Shown here: in pieces, positions 16,970 to 24,763 of the stretch
Numbering within the stretch: position 1 is the stretch's first letter
Layout: each line of letters starts with the position of its first letter
Origin: Nocardioides alkalitolerans
Lineage (GTDB): Bacteria; Actinomycetota; Actinomycetes; Propionibacteriales; Nocardioidaceae
Reading direction: 5' to 3'
Assembly: GCA_038184435.1 (NCBI GenBank)
Contig: CP116227.1
Span: 2,199,501 to 2,263,500, forward strand
Length of the DNA stretch: 64,000 bases
The notes under the pieces: generated by a model
What the model was told of the DNA's origin: nothing
Database searches by the model: none
The model's input: the letters and a program-made list of their open reading frames with translations, nothing else
Translations under genes and position numbers: made by a program

Positions 16970-17446
16970 TCAGCGCGGCGGCGCCACGATGAGCGCCTGC
17001 GGCGCGGCGGCCCGGATCCGCGTGTCGAGCCACGACGTCTGCCGCTGCGTGCCCGCCGCCGCCCGGCGGGCGACGTCGAGCAGCTCGTGGTCGCGCAGGC
17101 CCTGGGCACCCTGCGCGATCACCAGCCAGGTCGTGCGCACGAGGTCGGCGAGCACGTGGAGGTCCTGCAGGTCCCGGAGCAGGCCGATCTCGCCGGAGCG
17201 CACCTCCGCGAGGCCCGAGGCGTGGAGCCGCTCGGGCTCGTCGACGCCGTCCGACTCGTCCTCGCCGTACCGCTCCGCCACCGGCGCCAGCAGCTCGCGG
17301 TGGGTGTCGCTGAGCCCCGCGAGCGTGCGGCACGTGTGGTAGACGTCCGCGACAGCTGCGTGGCCCTCGGCCACGGCCCGGAACGAGTCGGCGAGGGTGG
17401 CCTCGCTGTGGTCGGCGAGGCCGACGTACGTGGCGAGGTGGAGCAT
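16970..17446 (-). CDS. Uncharacterised helical protein coupled to a molybdoenzyme gene
   Basis: I do not recognise this 158-residue protein with confidence. It is all-helical in pattern, with acidic/His-rich helices such as LADSFRAVAEGHAAVADVYH, SDTHRELLAPVAERYGED and DHELLDVARRAAAGTQRQTSWL. Spaced Glu and His residues suggest a four-helix bundle, ferritin-like or an accessory chaperone of the TorD kind. Its ATG overlaps the TGA of the molybdopterin oxidoreductase gene (ATGA), so the two are translationally coupled. This makes an assembly factor or small partner subunit for that enzyme the best guess. No Cys-based cofactor motif is present. Confidence 0.6.
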   Translation of the reverse strand: MLHLATYVGLADHSEATLADSFRAVAEGHAAVADVYHTCRTLAGLSDTHRELLAPVAERYGEDESDGVDEPERLHASGLAEVRSGEIGLLRDLQDLHVLADLVRTTWLVIAQGAQGLRDHELLDVARRAAAGTQRQTSWLDTRIRAAAPQALIVAPPR

Positions 17447-19788
17447 CACGACCTCCCGAGGGGGACGACGCGGCACGCCGCCGTCTTGAAGCAGGGCTGC
17501 TTGGAGACGGGGTCCCAGACGGTCATCGTCAGCTCGTTCGCCTGGCGGTGTCCCTCCCCCGGCGCGACCCCGTCGAGGTCCCACGTGCCGTAGTGGAACG
17601 GCGCGAACACCGCGCCCTCCCGGACGCTGCCGATCCTGGCCCGCACCTCGATCGCGCCGCGGGGCGACTCGACCCGGACGAGGTCGCCCTCGGCGATCCC
17701 GAGGCCTTCGGCGTCCGTCGCGGACAGCTCGACCCAGGCGTCGGGCGCCGCGTCCTGCAGCCGCCGGGACCGCGCCGTCTTCGTGCGGGTGTGGAAGTGG
17801 TGGACGGTGCGACCGGTGGTGAAGAGCAGCGGGTACTCGGCCGAGGGCTCCTCGTGCGGTGGCGTGAAGGCCGCCCCCTTGAGGAACGCCCGGCCGGCGG
17901 GTGCGAGCGCCCGGTGCTCCTGCTCGGTGACCGCTCCACCCGTCAGCAGGTCGTGGCCGTAGGTCTCGCACACGTCGGTGGCGGTGGGGAACACGCCGTC
18001 GCCGTACAGCCGGACGGTGCCGTCCGGGGCGGCGGCGTTCACCGGCCAGCGCAGACCGTCCGCACCCCGCAACCGCTCGTGGGTCAGTCTCGTGTAGTCC
18101 ACGGGGCGCCTGGCCGAGGCGTCCCGCCACGCGTCAAACGCCTCCTCCGGCGTCGACCAGGACGGGAGCGGGCGGCCGGAGCGGTCCGTGAACCCCATCA
18201 TCCGGGCGTAGGTGAGGAAGATGTCGAGGTCGCTGCGTGCCTCCCCCGGTGGGTCCACGGCCTGCTGCGAGAGGTGCACGGTGCGGTCGGCGTTGGTGAA
18301 CGCGCCCGTCTTCTCGCCCCAGCCCGCGGCCGGCAGCACGACGTCGGCCAGCTCGGCCGTCTCGGTGAGGAACAGGTCCTGCACCACCACGAAGCAGCGG
18401 TCGCTGGCGAGGATGCGCCGGATGCGGGCCGACTCCGGCATCGACACCGCGGGGTTCGTCGCCGAGATCCAGAGCAGCTCGATCGAGCCCTGCTCGGCGT
18501 AGGAGAAGATCTGCATCGCGTTCGTCGGCGGTGCCCAGTGCGGGATGGTGAGGGGGTCGACGTCCCAGAGGTCGGCGAGCTGCTGCACGTGCGCGGGGTT
18601 GTCCCAGTTGCGGAAGCCCGGCAGGTCGCCGTCGGCGCCGCACTCGCGGTTGTTCTGCGCGGTGGGCTGGCCGTTCATCTGCAGGATCCCTCCGCCCGGA
18701 CGTCCGACCATCCCGCGCAGCAGGTGGAGGTTGTTGACGCCGACGGCCGAGGCCGTCGCCTGGTGGGACTGGTAGAAGCCCTGCAGCACCGTCGAGAGCA
18801 CCCGCTCGCTCCGCCCGAAGATCTCCGCAGCCCGCTCGACGTCGGCCGCCGCGACCCCGCAGGTGCGGGCCACGGCCTCGGGGGTGTACGGCGCGACCAC
18901 CTCCCGCAGGTCGTCGAGGCCGAGCGTGTGCGCGGCGACCCAGTCCTCGTCGATCCAGCCGTGCTCGAGGAGCTCGCGCGTGATGCCGTTGACGAGCGCC
19001 AGGTTGGTGCCGACCTGGGGCGCGAGGTGCACCCCGCCGGTGCGCTCGGCCTCCGCGGCGACCGCCGTGCGGCGCGGGTCGACGCACACGAGCACCGGCG
19101 GGGCGGCCCCGTGCGTCCGGTCGAGGATCCGCGACCACAGCACCGTCTGCGTCTCCGCGGTGTTGTGGCCCCAGCTGAACAGCGCGTCGCAGTGCTCGAC
19201 GTCGTCATAGGACCCGGGCTGGCCGTCGGCCCCGAACGACTCCTTGAGCGCGGCGGCCGCCGTCGCCGTGCACAGGCGCGTGTTGCCGTCCATGTGGGGC
19301 GTGCCGAGCCCGGCCTTCCCGATGACGCCGAGCGTGTAGTACTCCTCCAGGAACAGCTGCCCCGACGTGTAGAACCCGTGGGTGAGGGGGCCGTTCTCCG
19401 CGAGCAGGCGCTGCGACTCCGCCACGACCCGCCCCAGGGCAGTGTCCCAGTCGGTCGCGACGAGCCGCCCGCCCTCGCGGACGAGCGGCCGCGTCAGCCG
19501 CTGCCGGTCCGAGGCCCACGGCGTGCTGGCGTAGAGGCCCTTCGGCCCCAGCCGGCCCCGGTTGACGACGTCGTCGGCGCGGCCCCGCACGCCGACCATC
19601 CGCCCGTCCTTCACGGCGATGTCGCAGCCGCAGCCGTTGCTGCAGAGCACGCAGGCCGACGGCACCCAGCGGTCGACGTCCGCCTCGCCCACGCCGTCGT
19701 GGAGGTGGAGGTCGACGCGGGTGGACCACGGCGTGCCCCTGCCGTGGGGCGAGCGCTCGCCCCACACGTCGGTGGTGCGGTCGGCCAC
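17446..19788 (-). CDS. Molybdopterin oxidoreductase, nitrate reductase/formate dehydrogenase-like
   Basis: The 780-residue protein has an N-terminal iron-sulfur motif CVLCSNGC (Cys46, Cys49, Cys53, with an extra Cys55). It then follows the bis-MGD molybdoenzyme pattern, with Cys173 in DGNTRLCTATA as the likely molybdenum ligand, GADGDLPGFRNW, VVLPAAGWGEKTGAFTN and a C-terminal molydop-binding domain from about residue 650 (LLFTTGRTVHHFHTRTKTAR). The fourth cluster ligand expected in NRGRLCxKG is glycine here (Gly81 in NRGRLGPKG). There is no Tat signal, so it is cytosolic, like assimilatory nitrate reductases. The GTG start has AGGAGG 6-11 bases before it. No NADH or flavodoxin partner gene is adjacent, so donor and substrate are open. 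Confidence 0.85.
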   Translation of the reverse strand: MADRTTDVWGERSPHGRGTPWSTRVDLHLHDGVGEADVDRWVPSACVLCSNGCGCDIAVKDGRMVGVRGRADDVVNRGRLGPKGLYASTPWASDRQRLTRPLVREGGRLVATDWDTALGRVVAESQRLLAENGPLTHGFYTSGQLFLEEYYTLGVIGKAGLGTPHMDGNTRLCTATAAAALKESFGADGQPGSYDDVEHCDALFSWGHNTAETQTVLWSRILDRTHGAAPPVLVCVDPRRTAVAAEAERTGGVHLAPQVGTNLALVNGITRELLEHGWIDEDWVAAHTLGLDDLREVVAPYTPEAVARTCGVAAADVERAAEIFGRSERVLSTVLQGFYQSHQATASAVGVNNLHLLRGMVGRPGGGILQMNGQPTAQNNRECGADGDLPGFRNWDNPAHVQQLADLWDVDPLTIPHWAPPTNAMQIFSYAEQGSIELLWISATNPAVSMPESARIRRILASDRCFVVVQDLFLTETAELADVVLPAAGWGEKTGAFTNADRTVHLSQQAVDPPGEARSDLDIFLTYARMMGFTDRSGRPLPSWSTPEEAFDAWRDASARRPVDYTRLTHERLRGADGLRWPVNAAAPDGTVRLYGDGVFPTATDVCETYGHDLLTGGAVTEQEHRALAPAGRAFLKGAAFTPPHEEPSAEYPLLFTTGRTVHHFHTRTKTARSRRLQDAAPDAWVELSATDAEGLGIAEGDLVRVESPRGAIEVRARIGSVREGAVFAPFHYGTWDLDGVAPGEGHRQANELTMTVWDPVSKQPCFKTAACRVVPLGRS

Positions 19789-19859
19789 GGTGACCTCCTA
19801 GGCGTACGGCGCGGGTCAGCCGTCGCCGGTACCCCTCGGCGTCGCGCGCACCCCGCCCG

Positions 19860-20405
19860 TCAGGCGGCCCAGGAACCGGCGACCTGCCTGAGGAGCGCGA
19901 CCAGCTCCCGGGTCACGACCTCGAGCTGGCTGCGGCTGCCGATGATGGGGCGCGGGTACGGGGCGGCCGGGTCCGGCACGTCGTCGCCGCGCGCGAGGCG
20001 GAGCGTGCGGGCGAGGGCGTGGAGGCGGTCGGGTCCCCCGACGAGCTCGTCGTCGACGGTGACCCGCAGGTGGCACTCGAGCGAGTTGAGGCCCCGGCCG
20101 AGCTGGACGGCGAGGCTGCAGCGGGTCGCTCCCCGGTCGACCACCACGGTGAACGAGCGGTGGCGGGGGCCGGGGAAGGTCGACCCCTTCGTCACGCGGT
20201 CGGCGCCGGCGTCCTCGAATGCCTGGAGGAAATCGCTGGTCTCGAGCGGCGCATAGGAGCCGCGCTCCGTGAGGAGCGAGTCCGCGTCGTACGCGGTGGT
20301 GGCCTCGACGGACCAGACGCGGGAGGCGTCGCACCAGCGGTACCACGCGTCGGCGAGGTCGGTGCGCGCGAGCGCGCGGGCCAGGGGTGGGAGGTCGGCG
20401 GTCAC
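19860..20405 (-). CDS. Conserved protein of unknown function
   Basis: The 181-residue product begins VTADLPPLARALARTD and has no motif I can assign. It contains a mixed alpha/beta core with strands such as HRSFTVVVDRGATRCSLAVQLG and SLECHLRVTVDDELVG, and a C-terminal helix ending in VVTRELVALLRQVAGSWAA. It looks soluble. The GTG is chosen because AGGAT lies about 10 bases before it and no ATG is available in frame. It lies downstream of sodN on the same strand, separated by a palindromic repeat that may act as a terminator. There is no sign of a sodX-type peptidase. Confidence 0.6.
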   Translation of the reverse strand: MTADLPPLARALARTDLADAWYRWCDASRVWSVEATTAYDADSLLTERGSYAPLETSDFLQAFEDAGADRVTKGSTFPGPRHRSFTVVVDRGATRCSLAVQLGRGLNSLECHLRVTVDDELVGGPDRLHALARTLRLARGDDVPDPAAPYPRPIIGSRSQLEVVTRELVALLRQVAGSWAA

Positions 20406-20431
20406 GCCGTCATCCTGCCGTTGCACGCGAC

Positions 20432-20488
20432 GAGATGTGCGGCTGGGACACGTCCTGCCGTGGCGGACCCGTCCCAGCTGCGCATTCC
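20432..20488. repeat. Dispersed palindromic repeat, copy C
   Basis: The arms are 20432-20455 and 20465-20488, imperfect inverted repeats of a 24-bp half close to GAACTGTGCGGNTGGGRCGG, with a 9-nt loop. Similar halves occur in two other intergenic spaces of the window. It follows the sodN stop, so it may also end sodN transcription. Confidence 0.55.
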
Positions 20489-20497
20489 CGGGCCCGG

Positions 20498-20893
20498 TCA
20501 GGCCTTCTTGGTCTCCCAGAAGATCTCGGCGATCTCGTCGATCTTGGCGAGGAGCTGGTCGGCGACCTCGGCGTCGAGGCTGCCCTTGGTGCCGGTGGCG
20601 CCCGCGAGCTTGGTGGCCTCGTTCACGAGGGTGTGGAGCTGGGGGTACTTCTCGAAGTGCGGAGGCTTGAAGTAGTCGGTCCACAGCACCCAGAGGTGGT
20701 GCTTGACGAGCTCGGAGCGCTGCTCCTTGATGAGCACGGCGCGGGTGCGGAAGTCGGGGTCGTCGGAGTCGGCGACCTTGGCGATGACGGCCTTGATCGA
20801 CTCGGCCTCGATGCGGGCCTGGGCGGGGTCGTAGACGCCGCAGGGCAGGTCGCAGTGGGCCTCGACGTCGACGGTGGGAGCGAACAGACGCAT
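20498..20893 (-). CDS. sodN: Nickel superoxide dismutase
   Basis: The 131-residue protein contains the diagnostic nickel hook HCDLPCGVYDPAQA starting at His13. In Streptomyces SodN the mature enzyme begins at this His after removal of a short leader, and His1, Cys2 and Cys6 bind nickel. The leader here is 12 residues. The remainder (ARIEAESIKAV, KHHLWVLWTDYFKPPH, FEKYP) matches the SodN four-helix bundle, which assembles as a hexamer and disproportionates superoxide in the cytosol. AGGAGG lies 11 bases before the ATG. The processing peptidase SodX, often adjacent, is not next to it. A MerR-type promoter lies upstream. Confidence 0.96.
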   Translation of the reverse strand: MRLFAPTVDVEAHCDLPCGVYDPAQARIEAESIKAVIAKVADSDDPDFRTRAVLIKEQRSELVKHHLWVLWTDYFKPPHFEKYPQLHTLVNEATKLAGATGTKGSLDAEVADQLLAKIDEIAEIFWETKKA

Positions 20894-20948
20894 CAGCGGA
20901 GCATCCTCCTGGTCGGGGAGCGCAGCCGGTCGGCTGCGCGTGGGCGCG

Positions 20949-20979
20949 ACGCTAGGACCTCGAGTGCGGTTGAGGTCAA
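20949..20979 (-). promoter_or_regulatory. MerR-type promoter of sodN
   Basis: On the minus strand TTGACC (20979-20974) and TAGCGT (20954-20949) are separated by 19 bp. That over-long spacer contains a dyad with arms GACCTC(A/G)A and its complement (20956-20977). A 19-bp spacer with a dyad is the hallmark of promoters controlled by MerR-family activators, which untwist the DNA. The predicted leader is about 49 nt. Confidence 0.6.
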
Positions 20980-21027
20980 GGACCGGTGTGCGCGGTGGCC
21001 GACCGGACGCTGGGTACCGTCACGGGC

Positions 21028-21171
21028 ATGAAGATCCTCCGCACCGCCGCCCTGGTCGCCGTCGGCAAGAAGCTGTACGACGAGTCCCGCAAGCCGCAGA
21101 ACAAGGCGAAGATCGACCGCGCCGTGCAGTCGCTCCGCGACCGGCGCGGGGGCGGCAAGCGCTCGCGCTGA
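21028..21171 (+). CDS. Small basic protein, 47 residues
   Basis: This is a short Lys/Arg-rich protein beginning MKILRTAALVAVGKKLYDES and ending in a basic RRGGGKRSR tail. It resembles small conserved actinobacterial proteins of unknown function. TACCGT lies exactly seven bases before the ATG, matching the leaderless layout seen elsewhere in the window, which supports real expression. It is divergent from sodN and precedes the next small membrane protein gene by 2 bp. Confidence 0.6.
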   Translation: MKILRTAALVAVGKKLYDESRKPQNKAKIDRAVQSLRDRRGGGKRSR

Positions 21172-21173
21172 CC

Positions 21174-21431
21174 GTGTCCCGCCAACGACCCGCGGACGGG
21201 GTGCGGTCCATCGCGCCGTGGCAGCGCACCTTGCTGTCCGCCGTCGTCTTCTTCACGCTCTTTCTCGCCATCCAGACGCTGGTGTTCCGAGCGTCGCTCG
21301 ACGAGGTGATCGTGATCGCATCGTTGACGACGCTCTTCTGGGCCGCGTTCATGCACTACTTCTTCCTCCGGCACACCGACCCCCAGGAGCCGTTGTGGGG
21401 CCGACGGCGGCGCCGAGGCCGACGCGCCTGA
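21174..21431 (+). CDS. Small two-helix membrane protein
   Basis: The 85-residue product has two hydrophobic spans, TLLSAVVFFTLFLAIQTLVF and VIVIASLTTLFWAAFMHYFF, with a basic C-terminal tail (RRRRRGRRA) likely in the cytoplasm. Its GTG start lies 2 bp after the stop of the 47-residue gene, so translational coupling is likely. Function is unknown. Confidence 0.65.
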   Translation: MSRQRPADGVRSIAPWQRTLLSAVVFFTLFLAIQTLVFRASLDEVIVIASLTTLFWAAFMHYFFLRHTDPQEPLWGRRRRRGRRA

Positions 21432-21439
21432 GCGCGGCG

Positions 21440-21946
21440 TCAGCGAGGCGCGGGCTCGAGCTCGTGGACCACGACGGGGAGACCGCGCACCTCGGCGTAC
21501 CGCTCCGCACGGAGACCGACCTTCGCCGCGACCCGACGTGACGGCAGGTTGTCGGGGTTGATGATCGCGACCACCCGCGCCTCACCGATCGGCCCCAGCG
21601 CGAGCTCGATGCACGCGCGCGCCGCCTCGCTCGCGTAGCCGCGGCCCTGCTGCTCCGGCACGACGTGGTAGCCGACCTCCAGGACCCGCGCGTCGTCCGG
21701 TGGCTGCCAGGTCAGCCCGCAGTCCCCGACGAAGGCGCCGTCGTGGGTCTCGATGATCCAGAGGCCGTAGCCGTGCTCGGCGTAGTTGCGCTGGTTCCAG
21801 CGGATCCACCCCAACGCCTCGTCCCGCGTCTTCGGAGCGGGGTAGTACTGCATGACCTCCGGGTCGCCGAGCATGGCGGCCATGCGATCGAGGTCGCCGT
21901 CGTCCATCTCGCGGAAGCCGAGACGCGCAGTCGGCCCGGGGATCAC
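21440..21946 (-). CDS. GNAT-family N-acetyltransferase
   Basis: The 168-residue protein follows the RimJ/RimL-like GNAT pattern (Acetyltransf_3): LGFREMDDGDLDRMAAML, YGLWIIETHDGAFVGDCGL, LEVGYHVVPEQQGRGYASEA with the acetyl-CoA-binding Q/RxxGxG/A loop, and INPDNLPSRRVAAKVGL. It transfers an acetyl group to an unidentified amine. It converges with the small membrane gene, with 8 bp between the stops, and is preceded by a 28-bp palindrome. Confidence 0.88.
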   Translation of the reverse strand: MIPGPTARLGFREMDDGDLDRMAAMLGDPEVMQYYPAPKTRDEALGWIRWNQRNYAEHGYGLWIIETHDGAFVGDCGLTWQPPDDARVLEVGYHVVPEQQGRGYASEAARACIELALGPIGEARVVAIINPDNLPSRRVAAKVGLRAERYAEVRGLPVVVHELEPAPR

Positions 21947-21959
21947 CTGCGAAGACTAG

Positions 21960-21987
21960 GCGGGCTCCGAGCGCGCTCGGAGCCCGC
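21960..21987. terminator. Perfect 28-bp palindrome, probable terminator
   Basis: This is a perfect GC-rich palindrome with 14-bp arms and no spacer, starting GCGGGCTCCGAGCG. It lies just after the stop of the small membrane gene (minus strand) and before the GNAT gene. There is no U-tract, as is common for actinobacterial hairpin terminators. Confidence 0.55.
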
Positions 21988-22006
21988 GCCCGCGGCGCGG
22001 CTCGGC

Positions 22007-22210
22007 TCAGACCGCCGGCGGACCTTCCGGGTCGCTGGTGTCGGTGTTGAACGCGGCGATGCCGTTGACCACCGCGACGATCCCGGCCCACAGCGAGGTC
22101 TCGGCGTCGCCGGCCCAGCCCTTGGCGACGAGGTACCCCACCGCCACCGAGCCGAGGCTGGAGACGATGTAGATCGTGAGGCGGATGCGGGCCTTCTGCT
22201 GGCGGGTCAC
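22007..22210 (-). CDS. Small holin-like membrane protein
   Basis: The 67-residue product starts VTRQQKARIRLTIYIVSSLG and has two hydrophobic segments (IYIVSSLGSVAVGYLVA and AGIVAVVNGIAAFN), ending in an acidic DTSDPEGPPAV tail. It looks like the short holin or superinfection-type proteins often found singly in actinobacterial chromosomes, but the function is not established. GGAGG lies 6-10 bases before the GTG. It is the last chromosomal gene before the integrated element. Confidence 0.6.
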   Translation of the reverse strand: MTRQQKARIRLTIYIVSSLGSVAVGYLVAKGWAGDAETSLWAGIVAVVNGIAAFNTDTSDPEGPPAV

Positions 22211-22345
22211 ACGTACCTCCGACGGGCGGCGCGACGGATCGCGAGGTGGATGACGAGATCCAGCAGCCGGCGGGGTCGTGCGACGCCTCGGCGGTGGCGC
22301 TCCAGCCGGTGAGCGCACGGCACCGGCGAGCCCTCGCGGTCGACT

Positions 22346-22362
22346 ACACGTTGAAGCGGAAC
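22346..22362. repeat. Left attachment site repeat
   Basis: ACACGTTGAAGCGGAAC is identical to bases 33483-33499. On the minus strand the sequence reads through TTCCGCTTCAACGTGTAG, the FRFNV-stop end of ychF. This is the displaced chromosomal 3' end left behind by integration. Confidence 0.9.
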
Positions 22363-22420
22363 GTCGCCCGCATGGGTCGGGTTTCGACGGTCATCGTTGG
22401 TCGTGACTGACAAGTGTGTC

Positions 22421-22510
22421 CTGACCTGCGCAAACACGTCCGCCGCGTCGTTGGAGCCTGTTGGCTGCCCGCGGTCTGGATCGGACTTCTCGCGGACAGT
22501 TTGCGGACAG
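22421..22510. repeat. Left-end integrase arm-type repeats
   Basis: CTGACCTGCGCAAAC (22421-22435) recurs near the right end. Two GCGGACAG copies at 11-bp spacing (22492 and 22503) match two TGCGGACT copies at 11-bp spacing at the right end, in the same orientation. These look like integrase or excisionase arm sites. Confidence 0.55.
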
Positions 22511-22672
22511 GTTGGAGGTCGCAACCACCCGACTCGAACGAGCACGGCCACTCGGCCCGAAAGCCCGCGTTCCTGAGCGCTTCCGGGAACACCAGAGGCC
22601 CTCGGCGACCGCTATCCACAGGTAGGTGCGTCGGCGCCGCGAACGTCGGTGCCGCCAGCGATACTGGTGGGC

Positions 22673-24763
22673 ATGATTCCGAGCCGCACCTCCCTGGAGT
22701 TCGACTTCCCGGTAGCCGAGATCAATCAGGCTGCCGAGGCCGAGTCATGGCGCAAGGAAGTGCACCGCCCTGCGAGCCACACCCACAAGTGGTGGGCTCA
22801 GCGCCTCGGCACGGTCTTTCGAGGGCTGCTCATCGGTTCTCTTACGCCAGACAGCGCCAGCGCATCGTCAGCCTTCAGCAGCAAGTTCGATGCATCCGGC
22901 GCCGTCGTCTACGACCCGTTCGCAGGTTCAGGCACGACGCTCGTCGAAGCGCTGAAGATGGGCTGTAAGGCGATTGGGCAGGACATCAACCCCGTCGCAA
23001 CACTGGTGCAGCGGCAGTCCGTCGCCGAGTGGGACGTTATTGCGCTTGATCAGGCATTTGCCACAGTGGAGGCGGCCGCAAGAGATGCCATCGACGAGCT
23101 ACACGTCGCCGAGACCGGCGAGACGGTTCTGTACTACTTCTGGGTCGCCCAGGCTTCGTGTCCGGACTGTGCCGCCGACGAACCGCCGATCGACCTGTTC
23201 AGCACACGAGTCTTCGCCAAGCACGCCTACGCCAAGAAGTACCCTCGAGCTCAGGCGAGCTGTCCGAACTGTCACGCGGTAGTGGTCGTCGACGCAGTAG
23301 CCGACGAAACCCTCACCTGCGGCGACTGCGGGAAGACCGCTCCTCTCACTGGGACCGTCTCTGGGCCGTGGATGACCTGCCGCCAAGGCCATCGCACCAA
23401 GGTCACGGCCTCACTCGGCGGCCACCGGCCCTCACACCGAATGTATGCCAAGTTGGTCCTGGGATCCGATGGCACCAAACGCTACGAGCCCATCACAGAC
23501 TTCGACCTCGACCTCTACGACCGAGCGTCCAAGTTGCTGGTCGAGCATCGGGACAAGCTCGTACTTCCTGTCGGGATGCTTGAGGACGGGTACAACACGC
23601 GCCAAGCCATGGGCTGGGGATTCACCCGCTGGGAAGACTTCTTCAACGACCGTCAGCTCTACTGCCTGGGCCTCCTTGGGGCTGCAATCCAGGCACTCCC
23701 GGAAACCCCAGAGCGCGAGGCGCTCGCAACTCTGTTCAGCGGCACGCTTGAGTTCAACAACCTCTTCTGCTCGTTTAAGGGCGAAGGGACAGGGGCCGTA
23801 CGGCACATGTTTAGCCACCACATCCTGAAGCCGGAACGTGTTCCCCTCGAAGCGCATCCGTGGGGCACGCCCGCGAGTTCGGGCTCCTTTTCGACGCTCT
23901 ACAAGAGCCGGATCATTCGCGCGCTCGACTACAAGATGCGCCCGCATGACATCGTCGGCAAAGAGCGGGTCTACGGCATTAGTCGGCCCCTGTCCGTCCC
24001 TGTCTTCACGGATGCGGCCAGCCTGTTCAGCCACGAAGGGGCCGCCGCAATGATCACGACGGGGTCCTCGGCGGCATCCGGGCTACCGAGCAAGAGCGTG
24101 GATCTGGTTCTAACCGACCCGCCGTTCTTCGACAACGTCCACTACTCCGAACTAGCCGACTTCTTCCATGCTTGGCTCACACAACTGCACCCATACGACA
24201 CCTATCCCGCCATCGCAACCACGCGCGCCAAGGGCGAGGTTCAGCACACCGAGGCGGACGAGTTCGGCGATGCCATCGCAGCAGTGTGGCGAGAGTCGGC
24301 TCGAGTCTTGAAGGACGAGGGGCTCCTTGCCTTCACGTTCCACCAATCGAAGCCACAGGGATGGTCGGCTCTGGTGAAGGCGCTCAAATGCGCTGGCCTC
24401 GTCATCACCGCCATCCAGCCGGTGAAGGCCGAGATGAGTACGTCGAGCACCAAGTCGGGCGCATCCGACCCGTCCAACCTCGATTCTGTTGTGGTTTGCC
24501 GGCGACGATCGGACGTGGGGCCGCCGACCGTCGAGCGCGCCAGGGCGTTGCTCCAAGAATTGATCGATGAAGGCACCCAAGTTGGCTTCAGTGACGTGCA
24601 ATCGGTCATTCGAGGCACCGTGATGTCACGCTTCACGTGGGAAGACGTCGACCTCGCGGAACTGACCATTGCCGCTATCGAGGCCGCGGACAACGTGTGC
24701 CTTGATCTTGGCGTGCTGTCTCGACGTTCCGGCGTGCGGCGTTCCGAGACAGCTCAGTCCTAA
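22673..24763 (+). CDS. DNA methyltransferase with zinc-ribbon insert
   Basis: The 696-residue protein has the SAM-binding motif DPFAGSGTTL (81-90) and the catalytic motif TDPPFFDN (481-488), in that order. Between them lie paired cysteines suggesting zinc ribbons: CPDC (163-166), CPNC (197-200) and CGDC (216-219). The long intervening segment may be the target-recognition region. The DPPF motif indicates adenine-N6 or cytosine-N4 methylation. The overall plan recalls DUF1156-type methyltransferases of defence loci. GATACT lies seven bases before the ATG, so the start is supported by a leaderless promoter. Its stop overlaps by 4 bp that of the convergent nuclease-like gene, its likely partner. 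Confidence 0.85.
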   Translation: MIPSRTSLEFDFPVAEINQAAEAESWRKEVHRPASHTHKWWAQRLGTVFRGLLIGSLTPDSASASSAFSSKFDASGAVVYDPFAGSGTTLVEALKMGCKAIGQDINPVATLVQRQSVAEWDVIALDQAFATVEAAARDAIDELHVAETGETVLYYFWVAQASCPDCAADEPPIDLFSTRVFAKHAYAKKYPRAQASCPNCHAVVVVDAVADETLTCGDCGKTAPLTGTVSGPWMTCRQGHRTKVTASLGGHRPSHRMYAKLVLGSDGTKRYEPITDFDLDLYDRASKLLVEHRDKLVLPVGMLEDGYNTRQAMGWGFTRWEDFFNDRQLYCLGLLGAAIQALPETPEREALATLFSGTLEFNNLFCSFKGEGTGAVRHMFSHHILKPERVPLEAHPWGTPASSGSFSTLYKSRIIRALDYKMRPHDIVGKERVYGISRPLSVPVFTDAASLFSHEGAAAMITTGSSAASGLPSKSVDLVLTDPPFFDNVHYSELADFFHAWLTQLHPYDTYPAIATTRAKGEVQHTEADEFGDAIAAVWRESARVLKDEGLLAFTFHQSKPQGWSALVKALKCAGLVITAIQPVKAEMSTSSTKSGASDPSNLDSVVVCRRRSDVGPPTVERARALLQELIDEGTQVGFSDVQSVIRGTVMSRFTWEDVDLAELTIAAIEAADNVCLDLGVLSRRSGVRRSETAQS

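Larger units (their letters stand above)
22211..22672. other. Gene-free stretch with the left end of the element
   Basis: These 462 bases contain no supportable gene or tRNA. They hold about 135 bp of chromosomal sequence, the left attachment repeat with a duplicate of the last ychF codons, the left copies of the 15-bp and 11-bp-period repeats, and finally the GATACT -10 of the methyltransferase gene. Confidence 0.7.

Noticed and set aside
22211..22672. A tRNA gene as integration target at the left end
   Set aside because: No cloverleaf can be drawn, and the 17-bp repeat matches the last codons of ychF instead.
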